64,000 nucleotides of DNA from Gigaspora rosea (lineage: Eukaryota > Glomeromycota > Glomeromycetes > Diversisporales > Gigasporaceae). Under the pieces are notes generated by a model. The model had not been told where the DNA came from. It saw only the letters and a list, made by a program, of their open reading frames with translations, and made no database searches. This document shows positions 33,880-45,481 of this stretch, one piece after another. The DNA lies in assembly GCA_003550325.1 (NCBI GenBank), contig QKWP01001958.1, positions 28,133-92,132 on the forward strand. The letters run 5' to 3'. The position numbers were made by a program, and so were the translations under genes. Position 1 is the stretch's first letter; every line of letters starts with the position of its first letter.

Positions 33880-35012
33880 CAGCTGAACCTTTCAAAACTG
33901 ATTCTGTCAAAACTAATAACCTGTCAAATCTAATAAAAAATCAATTTACCAAGTTTGTTTTTGTTATATAAATCTAATAGGTTATAATGATTTCAAATCT
34001 GATAACCTGTCAATTAGAGATGTTATAGTTCAGCAAAGAACTGTGGTCCTAACAATCTTTTGAACCAGTCTAAGCAGTCCATAGTCTGTAAATTAGAACC
34101 AGTCCAAATTGATCAGTCTATAATAAATTTTGTGATTATATAATATAATGATAAATATATAAATAGTATTTTCTTTCTCAACGATCACTTTAAAGCAAAA
34201 AATAATAGCAGTAGTACAAAAGTTTATCAACTCAATTCTTTATTGTAATCAAGAGATTACTTTGCAATCAATTTATAACCTTTTGGTATCATGTGAACAT
34301 GTTTTACAGTATGTATGAGAATCCATTATTCTAAATACATAACTGTGCAATTGAAGCTAAATCAAACTTGTTCTCAAATTAGTGTAAACTGTTTGTTATC
34401 TATTAGATATCTAAACAATAGTAAGTCCAATGGGATATCTATTGAGTTTAAATATTCAATAAATAACAGCTCATATTACTATCTCAAATAAAGCTTAGAT
34501 AATATTGCAAGCACAATTCTTTAATTGAAGTTGATTTATTGGAATTGGTTTTCATATATAGTCTTTAATGTTAAAAACTGAATTAAGTGCAGTGGTTTCT
34601 TGATACCTAAATAAATATCAATTAACCTTATTTTTAAGTAATATTAATAAATATATTTTTAAAATGACTTCTAAAAAAAAAATTATAAAGTCAATTAGAA
34701 AAGCACATTTAAGTAGACATATTTATGATCCAATAAGAAGATGGGAAAAACATTCATTATAGATATCAATATGGTATGATAGTCAAAACTATCCATTCTT
34801 ATTGGCTGTAGGTAGACTGGACCTTGAACTGGAACTGGACTGAACTAGGACTGATTCGTGAACCAGTTTAGAAATTTCGGTACAGTTTATGGTCTGCTGC
34901 TCGGACCCAGTCATTTGAACCAAGACCAGACCAGGACGGACTGTAACATTCCTACTGTCAATACTGATACAAAATCTGTCCACCATGCATACCGGTTTGG
35001 GAGGTTCAGCTG
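33880..35012. mobile_element. Mariner-like MITE, copy 2, split by a hAT element
   Basis: CAGCTGAACCTTTCAAAACT at the left and GGTTTGGGAGGTTCAGCTG at the right are inverted, and TA flanks both ends (33878-33879, 35013-35014). Removing the hAT insertion and one target copy leaves about 180 bp, close to copy 1 at 33316-33489. The TA target and CAG... ends suggest Tc1/mariner/pogo. Confidence 0.8.
34015..34954. mobile_element. Non-autonomous hAT element nested in the mariner-like MITE
   Basis: Left end TAGAGATGTTATAGTTC; the right end reverse-complements to TAGGAATGTTACAGTCC. CTGTCAAT flanks both sides (34007-34014 and 34955-34962), a perfect 8 bp hAT-type duplication. Both subterminal regions repeat GGACTG/CAGTCC words. 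The only internal frame is a basic 32-residue peptide near 34664. Confidence 0.85.
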
Positions 35013-35221
35013 TATATTGATATTATGGTAGAATTAAATAAAATTGGTAGAAAAGATAGAAGATCAAAGGATTTAAATAGATAATTTCATATTTTGATTA
35101 TACTCATCAAGCATTCCAAAATTTATCAGATTTTAAGCACATTACTTAATTATTATTGGTCAAATCACTAAAGAAAAATTTATATTTAGTCCGAAATTTG
35201 AGAACCATTTAACTTTAGTTT

Positions 35222-35392
35222 TTAATACTTCACAAGATAACGATTAATCAATAAAAGTAAACTGTGAATCTGAAAGAGAATACTATTTTTACGGTTTACA
35301 TTTTTGAAGTAATATGAATTTTTTTTGATGACTATAAGTGACACGAACAATACAAGTATAGCAACTAGTATAGTACCAATAATCAAAAGCAT
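35222..35392 (-). CDS. Possible single-pass membrane microprotein or exon
   Basis: A 56-residue frame opens with MLLIIGTILVAILVLFVSLI, an uninterrupted hydrophobic stretch of membrane-spanning length followed by IKKNS, the basic stop-transfer pattern expected on the cytosolic side. A TAA lies just before the Met in frame, so this is either a complete small protein or an exon whose 5' partner would lie above 35400 on the minus strand. Hydrophobic runs arise by chance in AT-rich DNA, so confidence is low. No homologue recognised. Confidence 0.3.
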   Translation of the reverse strand: MLLIIGTILVAILVLFVSLIVIKKNSYYFKNVNRKNSILFQIHSLLLLINRYLVKY

Positions 35393-36367
35393 TTATATAA
35401 ATAAAGAAATATAAGTTGATATATGAAGTGACTATGCCATGAAATATGAACAGTACGAACCCATGATGAAACCACTAGGAGTAATGGTAATTGTTTAATT
35501 AGAAAACCAAAAGAGTATATTATACTCTTATTTCTGTACCAAATGTTAGAAACTCTGGAGGTTTCCTTGATTAACATTATTTAATAAAACCTTAGCACCA
35601 AAAATATAAATTTTGAAAAGAAAAAAAAATAAAATAGAGAATTACCAAACAAGAAAATGAAAAACAGAATTCTTGATATTTATTCTCGATATTGCTTGCA
35701 CAGCAAGAATTAACTTATATCACCTTAACTGGCTAAATATGAACCATCATGAAGTTGCCAAAAATATATATGTGAAGCCGCGAGTCTACACTATAACTGA
35801 CGAGACATGTATAAGATTCTTATTAATTATATTTATATGATATATAATAGTGTGTCTTTTTTTTTTATACTTGATCACCTACTTAAGTATTTTTTAGGAT
35901 CTAAAGCCCTCTTAATGGAATTCGAATCAATGTAAGTTTCTGATTCCTCAACTATAGATATTCCGTATCCATACATATCATTATATTCGTGGCGGTCAGC
36001 TTATTCAAACTTATTTTTTATATATTGTTCAGGTATAACCATTATATAATATTCTTGAGATAGCATATACTATTTAATAAATCGCGATGACTAATTAAAA
36101 CCGAATATGTTTACCCGTCTGTTCTTAACAAAGTCAAATAGTGCATATTATTGCAACTTATTTTTGCATAAGTTATAACTCCGCATATCATGAATAATTT
36201 ATAGTAGTTTAAAATTACAGCTTTAATCATTTAATAACAAATCCATCTACAGTACATCCAAATGTTGTTGACATTAATATTGTAAGAGCTCACTATAATT
36301 TATATTACATTCAAGATACTTCTTTTTTTCACAAAACAGATTAAACAAATCATGAATTAATGAATAT
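35393..36367. other. Intergenic, no gene seen
   Basis: AT-rich with no supported feature other than possible 5' exon sequence for the 35222-35392 frame. Confidence 0.5.
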
Positions 36368-36657
36368 CCCTATGAAAAAAATTTTCGGAAAAACATGGAA
36401 GCTGAACACGGAAACATACGTAAAAATATGTAAAAAAAATACGTAAAATGTACACTTTCCGTGTTTTTGGACAGGAAAACACACCGTATTTTCCGTGTTT
36501 TCTAAAACACGGAATGTCCTTTTCCGTGTTTCAAAATACAGTGTATTTTCCTGTCCAAAAACACGGAAAGTGTATATTTTATGTATTTTTTTACATATTT
36601 TTACGTATGTTTCCGTGTTCAGCTTCCATGTTTTTCCGAAAAATTTTTTTCATAGGG
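36368..36657. mobile_element. 290 bp foldback element with repeated TTTCCGTGTT words
   Basis: The ends CCCTATGAAAAAAATTTTCG and the complement are inverted, and the arms pair almost to the centre near 36512, including GGAAGCTGAACACGGAAAC and TTTTTGGACAGGAAAA. TTTCCGTGTT / AACACGGAAA occurs about eight times. TAT flanks both ends. The overlapping Phe-rich frames are artefacts of this repeat. Confidence 0.85.
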
Positions 36658-36746
36658 TATATGCTGATGCATATTTGAGGATTTAAACATCATATAATAA
36701 ATAATAATTTTGTTTATTAGCTTCATAATTTCATTTAAGGTGAGTA

Positions 36747-36998
36747 ACGGTAATTTGCCAAATGATCACGTGCCACAGAGCGGCACTTGTAGCCAATCAT
36801 TTGTTAAATTGCCGTATTCGACAATTTGCCCAATAAATGGTGAGTTTTAATTTGAATTGCATCGTAACACATGGAAAAAAATAACAAGAAATAACTTAAT
36901 GATCATATGAGTTTGTTGGATAACGGCGTTGCCAAAATAACTCGGCAGTGATTACGTTATCTGCCAAATAACGAAGTTATTTGGCAGCTTACGTAATC
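36747..36998. repeat. Two perfect or near-perfect hairpins
   Basis: ACGGTAATTTGCCAAATGAT (36747-36766) pairs with 36796-36815, and GATTACGTTATCTGCCAAAT (from 36950) pairs with the segment ending 36998. Both share a TTTGCCAAAT/TGCCAAATAA motif. A direct repeat around GAGTTTTAATTTGAA...CATCGTAACACATG occurs at about 36841 and 37151, so the block may be a pair of related elements. Confidence 0.65.
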
Positions 36999-37219
36999 GC
37001 TAACAAAAAACTCGAGTAATTTAGAAAGCACAATCGTCGTAAACCACCGGATAACACCGTTATTGTATGCTACGCAGCCAATAAAAGGACTCAGAAGCTG
37101 ACACATTAAATTTTATAGCCAGACAATGGAAATAACTATGATTCGTAGGGAGTTATCGGCTGAGTTTTAATTTGAATAAACATCGTAACACATGAAAAAA
37201 ATAAGAAATAATTTCATGA

Positions 37220-38017
37220 TAATATGAATTCATCGGATAGAAATTATTTTACTTACAAGGAACATAAAGCGTATACATAAAAAGAATTAATAAGCTTTTC
37301 TTTCTTTTTTGCTTAAAAAAGACAAGCTATGAACATATGTAGTAATTTCAAACCTTTATTTACTGAAATACGCGACTTCATTTTGATTTTTAATAATTTA
37401 TATTATTTATTAGCCATACAGATATATAACTCGCGTATATATTTTTACGTGTTTTTTTTTTCCTAGAATTTAAAGAGTCCTATCGTAACTATCTTCTAAA
37501 CATGATAAAATTATGAGATAGTTTGATAAAAAGAATTGTATTTATTATTATTATAACTATTATAACTATGTTTCTTAGTTGTGTGAACTTATAATAGATA
37601 ATTTTACTTTTATCATATGGAGTTTGTGCTAAGTTGTCAAAATAAGAAGTTTATAAAAGTGTATGGCTTCCGTCTACAGATATATTTAATGAATCTTTAT
37701 TGAAAAAAGGATGTCTGAAATGAAGTTCTTTCAATGGAATGGCTCTAAATAGAGCTTCATTAACCTTTACAATCGGTTATTCTTGATTCTGAAAAAGCGA
37801 ATTTTGTGCTACTTTTTGATACATATAGTACACTCGGCCAAGAATTTAAAAGGTTCAAAGTATTATTGTATAAATGGTTAAATTTGCACGTCCATTAAAA
37901 GACTTCATTTAGTCAAAGTTACACGATTTTTTTTAATAAAAACCCTTGAAATTTTCTCAGGTTTAAATTATTATCGTTATACGTATTCATATCTATCATC
38001 TTAAAACGCAAAAAATT
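37220..38017. other. Upstream region of the zinc-finger gene
   Basis: No gene or repeat recognised. No clear promoter motif. Confidence 0.4.
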
Positions 38018-38748
38018 ATGCCTCCTAAATTACAAAATTCTTTTTTTAATAATGAATCAGGATTCAACGATTATGAGGAGTACTCTATTTCGTCGGTTCC
38101 ATTCATGTTTTCTCCAATGTCCTTTATTCCTAATGGTATTCTTTACTGTTAATTATCATAGCGTTATTTCAAATTATTACGTATATTATTCATAACATAA
38201 TTAACTTTAACATATTTTTATTAATAGACGTTCCCATATTCTCTATAGACTCTATAGATTCTACTGTGATGGAATTATCTGATTCAAATGTTCTCGCTAT
38301 TAATGTCCAGCCAATCTATTATTTCCCGAATTTCATGAATTATAATCAAAATGAAATGTACCCATACGCAAATGAAGTATTACTTGAGAATTCAAATATG
38401 ATTGAGCAGTTTTCAACTCCAACATTAGAAAGTAACAATAGTGTAGAATCGAAATCATCGACGGTTAAACAAAATTCACGAATTCAACAACCATTCTCCG
38501 AATCACAATCCCCATTAGCAAATGTTTATAATTCAAAATATTCAACTATTAAACCAAGAAAGTATAAATGTGATATCTGTCAAAAATTATTCGTTCGGCC
38601 AAGTCAACTAAAAACTCATATGTACACTCACACTGGTATGAAACCGTTCAAATGCACTTTTGAAGGATGTGACCGTTGTTTTTCTGTTGTTAGTAATCTT
38701 TATCGTCATCAAAGAATTCACATGAAACCATCTCTTCGGAAAAAATAA
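38018..38748 (+). CDS. C2H2 zinc-finger protein, two exons
   Basis: Exons 38018-38135 and 38228-38748 (92 bp GT-AG intron, phase 1) encode 212 residues. The N-terminal ~150 residues are Ser/Asn/acidic and probably disordered. Two tandem fingers close the protein: C-X2-C-X12-H-X3-H at about residues 154-174 (CDICQKLFVRPSQLKTHMYTH) and C-X4-C-X12-H-X3-H at about 182-204. They are joined by TGMKPF, close to the TGEKPF linker of DNA-binding fingers. A basic RKK tail follows. Two fingers near the C-terminus resemble fungal transcription factors of the Msn2/Mig1 type, but the target is unknown. Confidence 0.86.
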
Positions 38749-39722
38749 ATTATATAGTTATAAATATGATTTATGCTAATAATTATCTCATTAATTATCA
38801 TCACCAACTAGTTTTTATTAAAATATATTAAATATCCTTAATATTTTTTATAAACATATTCAATGTTATATTTAATGTTATTCTTTTCTTATTACGATTC
38901 ATTATGAATAAAGCCTTAATAACAACATTTAGTGTACACATTAATTGATAAACTAATCAAGAACTTGAATGATAGATAAAAGGAACTATATACAATACTA
39001 TATTTTTACTTTAGTTGTTATTTTGTAATTTGTAATTAACAGTAAGTGCTACACATGATAATGTGAAAAGTCGTCTGATACCCTTAAATAAAATGAATTA
39101 TAAATCTACTGCTTGCATCATTTTGTGGATAACTATACATCTTTATTGTGTATACAATTTAGGGTAAATTGACATGATCTGTAAGTTTTAATTTATTGTT
39201 GACATGTTGGTGTTCCAATGAGAAACTTCCCTGCTTTAGTCCATAGTTCCATTTAGAATTCTTTTAACATTAAACTTTACTAATTTATAAATATAACTAC
39301 ACGTCTCTTGGTTAGATGACATCTGGATATAACGACTTCATAATAAAATCTTTCTATGATATATCGATATTGAATGATATAATAATTTTATAATAACTAT
39401 TGATGTGAGAAAAATACTTCATTGCAGCCATTCTCACAAAAAAACAAAAAAAAATGTAACAATTGTACATTGTTATTATTTCTTTATTTAGTATATACTA
39501 CAGTATCATTTAACGCATATCATTATCTTAATTACTTATTTGGCGCTTTTATTTAGCATTTGATCCATTTATAAAAATTATTCGTATTGCGTACTATATA
39601 TTGAGGTGGTTACTGATGTGCGATCAAAAAGTATTAATGATTTTTATAGCCTATAAATTTTAACTTGGACAAAAGATGATGCCTATATTATTTTATGCAA
39701 CAATATATATATATATATATGA
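38749..39722. other. Intergenic, no gene seen
   Basis: AT-rich 3' region of the zinc-finger gene and beyond; TA-repeat at about 39702-39720. Confidence 0.5.
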
Positions 39723-39815
39723 GTGCTGCCAAGGAAAAAAGACCGTTCGGACTTTCTAATATATTATAATCTAATATACTTGAAAGTCCGAACGGCCTTT
39801 TTCCCTTGGCAGCAC
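39723..39815. mobile_element. 93 bp hairpin MITE in a TA repeat
   Basis: GTGCTGCCAAGGAAAAAAGA then CCGTTCGGACTTTC at the left pairs with the complement ending GGCAGCAC at 39815; the left A-run differs slightly in base make-up. It lies inside (TA)n, consistent with TA target preference (Tc1/mariner Stowaway-like, inferred). Confidence 0.85.
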
Positions 39816-41497
39816 ACACATATATATAATTAATCCCAACGATTCATTTGATCCAATGGAGGTCATGTACTATTAAAGTTAATTGACTCAGAAAAAATTT
39901 AATACAGTATATGCACCACTTGCCATCGTCATGTTTAGAAAAGGGCAAAAATAAATTTTGATGTTCTTGCAACGTTATCGATAAAACCGCAACTAATAAA
40001 TTATTGTCGGGGATGATGCTGAAATTTGGGGTCTCGATTTGAAATTATAAGCCCTGCTAAACTCCACATATACTTTTTAAATATCAATTCTACACCCAAA
40101 CCTTACCCTAACCCTATAAGACAAAAACGAAAAAAAGCACCCTCAAAAAATTTAAAATTTCATATCAAAATAGATCAAAATTTCAGGATCATACGATTTC
40201 CGACAATTATTATTACAAGTTTATATCATAGTATTGATTACACGATTAAAAGAATTCTCGATATTCAATTAATTTACGAAACAAAAACTTTGGTTATACA
40301 AAGTTAATTAGTTATTTTTCATAACTCAGCCAAGTCCATCCATTTTTTTTAAATTTTCAATGCAAACTTTATATTATTTAATATAAATAATTCCGGTTAG
40401 GTTTTTGAAAATGCGCTCTATAGCAATAGTGCAAAGTCTTTATAGGATGATAATATCAGATTGTAGCCACAATAGATAGAAAAAAAGAAACAAATACGAA
40501 TACATTACCGTTTTTTTGCGCCTTTGACCCAATCTTTACTTGTAAAATGTATTGACCTTTAAACACCATTTTCTTTATTTCAATTTCGTAAAAAAAAATT
40601 CAAGATTTTTACTAAATACAAATTAAATAAAATCTATAATGGTTATGGTGTTGGCAAATCATACACGTGCTTAGCTGTTGCCTTGACGTAATCTACTTAT
40701 AATTTGTCCACCTCACCCATTTGCTCCACGGGTTCTTCGAACCCTAAATGAATTTTTCCAAAGATTATGATCAAAGTACAAAACAGAAAATCTATCTGCA
40801 GGTAATTTGTAAGGAATCGGTATATTAAAAAGTTCCTTAACACAACATAATAGAGGTCCATGATACAAGAACGAAATTCGTATCTATTAAGTAATAAGAA
40901 AATTGAATCTAATTTAAAAGCACCCATTAAATGAAAAAAAAAAACAAATAATACCTTATGCTTGCTTCAAAAAAAATATCAATTTTACATAATTTTTCAT
41001 ACAAGTTTTCATAATCTAACAATAAATGAATGATTATTGTTGATTAGTTGCGCTTCCATTTTTTGCTTTGAATCGCGTCCTATCCGGAATAATTTGTACA
41101 AAGCAGACTGAAATTTTTTATAATCATCAACGAAGGACCACCGGAATTTTCTTCATATAATATCTCTTGGATCGTATTGTCGACTTTTAAGAGAACCCAA
41201 AAGTCTGGCTTTCTTGGTATTAAATAAAGAAAAGAAACATAAAAAATTAAAAAAAAAGACCTATAGATATTTGCACACATATAGTACAAAGAAATAAAAC
41301 GGCTGAAGCTAATCTTTTTCATTAACTAAGCCAAAATTGTCATGTCGCCATTTTCTCTTATCCAAATAAAATTTATTAAACAAGTCTTTGAAGACTTATG
41401 ACGGATTTGTTATGTATTTCTTGGTAATACGAGTCACTTCATCAAACATCGACGAGGGAACCATACGCCGAAATTTTTTTTGCAGTTGAATCAGATC
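39816..41497. other. Intergenic, no supported gene
   Basis: A frame at 40026-40307 (+) has a CTTACCCTAACCCT telomere-like tract in it and no domain, so I treat it as non-coding; the neighbourhood may be another decayed MITE. Other short frames (40697-40927 -, 41080-41322 -) have no recognisable motif. Confidence 0.45.
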
Positions 41498-42078
41498 TAG
41501 TGATGCCTGACGAAATTATTTTTGCTTTGACAAAATGGTTTCGTCAATGGTTTCGTCAATGATTTCGTCTGACGAAACTTGACGATTTGACGAAATTACT
41601 GACGTTTGACGAAATTATTGACGATTGACGAAACTCTTGACGAAATTAATTGACCAATAAAATATATAAATGCAGTAGTCCATCTTTCAATAAGCCCATT
41701 TACAACGACCTCTTGATATTCTGAATCTTTAATTTTTTTAAAAAAAAAATCACTGTTATTTCATCATAAAGTTTCGTCAGCTCTTTATCAGACCTATCGG
41801 ATACATCCGAGTGAATCAAAAAAGTAGAAACTGGGTAGGTATAATTATGAACAAAAAAATTAAGTCCATTTGGGCTAATTTTATTTCTTTTTCAATGACT
41901 CTTTAAAGGATAAAATCCCTTTTAATTTTCTTTCATTATTATATAAAATTTGTATTTCGTCACGAGTTTCATAATTTGTCACGAGTTTTTTATTTGTCAT
42001 TCGTCAATCCAAAATTATCTGACAAATGGTTTCATCATTCGTCATGACAAAGTTTCGTCATTTCGTTAGGCATCATTA
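41498..42078. mobile_element. Inverted-repeat element with many TGACGAAA/TTTCGTCA words
   Basis: The left end TAGTGATGCCTGACGAAAT and a right end reverse-complementing to TAATGATGCCTAACGAAAT are inverted. More than a dozen TGACGAAA or TTTCGTCA words, in both orientations, crowd both subterminal regions. TAGTGATGCC-like ends resemble hAT, but I find no 8 bp duplication. No ORF. Confidence 0.75.
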
Positions 42079-42334
42079 GTAGTAACCTTCATGAAATGCG
42101 ATTCATGTTTCATGGTATAGGATAAACCTATTGGTTTAGAACCGAATAAACAGAATAAACTTTGCAATACTGATAAATATCGTGCTTAAACTGGTCTCGA
42201 ACTGCTTTGTTAAAAAAAAAAATTTTATTAAGCGAAACGAGAGTATAATATAAAATGTATAAAGTAGTACATATATATGGTGATGGCATTCATCATTTAT
42301 TTTGGCCATTAATTGTAAAATTTGTCCCTTAAGT

Positions 42335-42395
42335 TATATGTCACTTTTCATTTTTCAGGCCCTTATATTGATATGTAATTTCCCCTTAATTTTTT
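42335..42395. mobile_element. Solitary right terminus of the 21447-22160 MULE-type family
   Basis: AGGCCCTTATATTGATATG followed by TAATTTCCCC mirrors GGGCCCTTATTTGTAAATTC then CCC at the end of the MULE-type element. No opposite end found nearby. Confidence 0.5.
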
Positions 42396-43497
42396 AGTTG
42401 CGTTTGGACGGTTTCTACTAGAATAATATACTAAAGTATTTATTTATTATTTTTTGGTACCCCTGATCACTAGACGAGTTATCACGTGTGCTTTGCCGTT
42501 TCATGTGAGTACACTGTTTTTTATTTACATATATGTGTAAAAATTTAAATGTTTGAATTTTTTGTTACGAATCTATGCCGTACAGAGTTAAGATCATCGT
42601 TGACAGCACTTCCATGAATCCAACTTCTACTGTAGTCCCATTTACATTAACGATAATAACCCCATCCTGGCGGCAACTAAGACTAAACCATTGTGTGCAT
42701 GTTCGTGTTCGATTCGTTTGAATTTCACCACTGGTTTAACAGAACAGGAGAATATCACGTCATCATCATAAAACATGTAACAAAAAATGAAAAAAATATC
42801 GAATTAATACTTACTTCCCGTCCTCATATGAATGAGTTCCATTAAGTCGTCGCGAATATAGGATTGATGAAATTTTCTCTATAATTCTGTCTGGTCAGCT
42901 GATTGATAGGTGGCATAAAAAGCATTAATCTAAAAAAGATAAAACAATCAATCCAATGATAGGATAAGACTTCGATTTATTTAAATCAATAAATCATAAA
43001 ATGCTGGTACTCACAAACGTTCATATACATTTTGTATCCATTTTAATTCATAATGTTTTTTATAAGGTCAATGTACATAATTTATTGGTAGGTCGCTTGA
43101 GGGATGACCAAGATAGGTAGGTCCAGAATTGGTGCGTAGAACGTATAAAGTATCCGGATATTGAAGGGAGTATAGGAGGAGGGGGTATGTTTAGAGAGTA
43201 TTTACAGAAAGCGGTATCTTTAAAAATTATATATGGAAGTCTAATACTGCGTAATTATAATGCAACATTAAACATTTCAAATTTTCTTATTTTATAGATT
43301 ATAAATATTAAAAATTAAAAATAATTTTTACTTGGTTTTTTTCATGTGTTATTAAAAACATCAGACGCGGAACATAAACGTAGTTATAATAATGTATATA
43401 TCGTATACCATGATTGTCGTTCGTAAGCCCATTTGCATTTGGTGAAGGATGGTCTAATAAAAGATGTGAGATATTAGAAATCAATAATAAGAATAAC
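42396..43497. other. Intergenic, no gene seen
   Basis: No ORF with coding character, and no repeat structure noticed. Confidence 0.5.
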
Positions 43498-43510
43498 AAA
43501 GATCATGGGT

Positions 43511-45185
43511 TCCCACAACACAATACATAAACCCGAACCCCTTTACCTTAACAAAATGGGGACCAGGAAAAACCCCATGGGTAATTACTTCTGACCTAAC
43601 GATTGGGAAAATTAGCCGTACTACAAATCAATCCGCCCATATTCGTCACTATACAAAAAGCAATAACAATAGGGCAATCCCCTGCCCAGGTTGCGAATTA
43701 AAAGACCCAACCCTCAAAACGAAAAACTGTTACTTCACGCGTAACCAAAACTTAGTATACACAATACGAGTATCTTCTTGTAAAATCATTCACACAGACC
43801 TCAACGATATAAAATCAGCACTTACCACCAAACCCACACAGAACCCGTCCCGAAATCCTAACGACACCCACAAACACATCAGCCACAACATAACGAAACG
43901 CACACGCCCACTTACTGCCTTTTCAGACTTCCCAATGGAAACATGGGAAAAACTAACTAAACTTAACAACAAATCCCAACGAACAGAAATCTACATCTTT
44001 ACTACAACGCACGATAAGGATACTAATCAACCACTCGCAATATGCTCATTCCGAGATTCACTGACCACCTGGGGCTGCACAAACAAACACTGGCCCAGTA
44101 CTGAAAACGCAGCACTTACCCTATTCGCCTTTATATCTACAAGTTTCTTCCCCGGAACCAACATCTCAGTTTCCTCCAACAACCGTAAATTCATAACCCT
44201 AATAGAACAGGCATATAACAATCCACCCTACCGGCTTCTATTCCTAGAAAAAAACCAATATGCTCTAACGCTAATTACCATTAGAGCAATTGTCTCGAAT
44301 TTAAAACTAGAATTCCAATTTGACCGAGATTTATCCCGTCCTCAGAAAATAGACAACTTCTTAAAATTGGACATTACTCCTCAACATTACCTTCACAATA
44401 AATACATTCCTACCCTCTACAACATACCGTGCACCTACAACCTTAAAATAATTTTAAAAGACACCACGAGTCTTACTAATCACGCACAATGGATAAACCA
44501 AAACAGAATTAGATACTGGGTTCACAACTACCCAGACATTCAAATTCGAGCTACCCTATCATACCTATCCTTCGAAGAAAAACCACTATCACTATCTACT
44601 AATCCAACTTTCTCCCAACTAAAGAATTTTAAAGTTAAATTGCTAGCTAACGAACTCCCTACATTCGAAACACTTCACTATCGAAACCCAACAAAACATC
44701 AAGACTTCAGATGCCCACGATGCCGCTCTGCCCCAGAAACAATCGCACATCTAATTTCTTGCCTCTCTAACTCTTCCACTCTAACCTCACTCCTTAAAGA
44801 TATTATCAAAACCTTGGCCACCGAACTCGAACTAAATCTATACCAACCAACAGACTTCATTGCCGCCTTCAAAAACCTCCATGTGAATAGAAACCTACCT
44901 CTTGGATTCATCACAACTGCCACCCTGGCACCATTCATAAGACGTCAAGACAGACTCAAATACGCACCTGCCTTACACCACCTAATAACAAAAATGATCT
45001 ACCACGAAATTTGGCTGCCCTCTAGGCAACACCGACATGATGTAACAATTCTTCCAATGCCCCCTCCTCTAGATAGACAACTTCACTTCCATAATGAGAC
45101 TAGCATACCCCACATACCCATTAACAATTACATAGACAAATACATCGCCCGTGGGCGATCCTTCTTATATTCTTTCGAAGACTGA
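43511..45185 (+). pseudogene. LINE ORF2 C-terminal part (finger, RNase H-like region, CCHC knuckle)
   Basis: One open frame runs from the insertion boundary to TGA at 45183-45185, with no internal stop. In order: a Cys-rich finger (CPGCELKD...NC), a region with the W-S-x-x-x-x-A layout of LINE RNase H (NKHWPSTENAALTLFAF) but NN where TDS would normally stand, then the HNQQR/HAQWINQNRIRYW-like block and a zinc knuckle CPRCRSAPETIAHLISC, ending in a family-typical IWLPSR tail. Endonuclease and reverse transcriptase are missing through truncation. The sense strand is rich in A and C and poor in G, unlike nearby DNA. Being intact, it shows what the corresponding decayed parts of the other copies looked like. 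Confidence 0.9.
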
Positions 45186-45345
45186 GGTCTAGCGATCTTA
45201 GCACAGCTTAGGTCGAGAGTAAATCAGCTCTTACCCCTATTTCCCTAAAATTCTCTTTTGATGTATACGATGTATAATCCTATAAATTGAATTAATAAAG
45301 AATTAGAGGATAGACCTCGTTGTATAAAAAAAAAAAAAAAAAAAA
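43511..45345 (+). mobile_element. LINE copy 1: 5'-truncated, recent insertion
   Basis: Flanked by a direct repeat AAAGATCATGGGT (43498-43510 and about 45343-45355). It begins abruptly inside the ORF2 coding region and ends with AATAAA (45294-45299), the family 3' end GAGGATAGACCTC and a ~20 nt poly(A). This is the hallmark of target-primed reverse transcription that stopped early. Confidence 0.95.
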
Positions 45346-45368
45346 GATCATGGGTGATTTTTTAGTTT

Positions 45369-45481
45369 GCAATATCTCGTGATCTAGTAATCAAAATCGA
45401 ATGATTTTGGTATCATTCGATTAGTCTCGATGAGACAATTTGAATGGAATTAAAATTGATAGGTATATCACGAGATATTGC
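45369..45481. mobile_element. 113 bp MITE
   Basis: GCAATATCTCGTGAT (45369-45383) and ATCACGAGATATTGC (45467-45481) are perfect inverted ends. An inner palindrome ATCATTCGATTAG/CGAATGAT is present. Starts 14 bp after the LINE target duplication. Confidence 0.75.

Noticed and set aside
34789..34986. 65-residue frame on the minus strand
   Set aside because: Spans the GGACTG-rich end of a hAT MITE and its target site.
36448..36686. Two overlapping Phe-rich frames of 63-76 residues
   Set aside because: Fall entirely within the TTTCCGTGTT foldback element.
40026..40307. 93-residue frame
   Set aside because: Contains a CCCTAA tract and low-complexity Lys/Ile sequence; no domain; more likely a decayed MITE.
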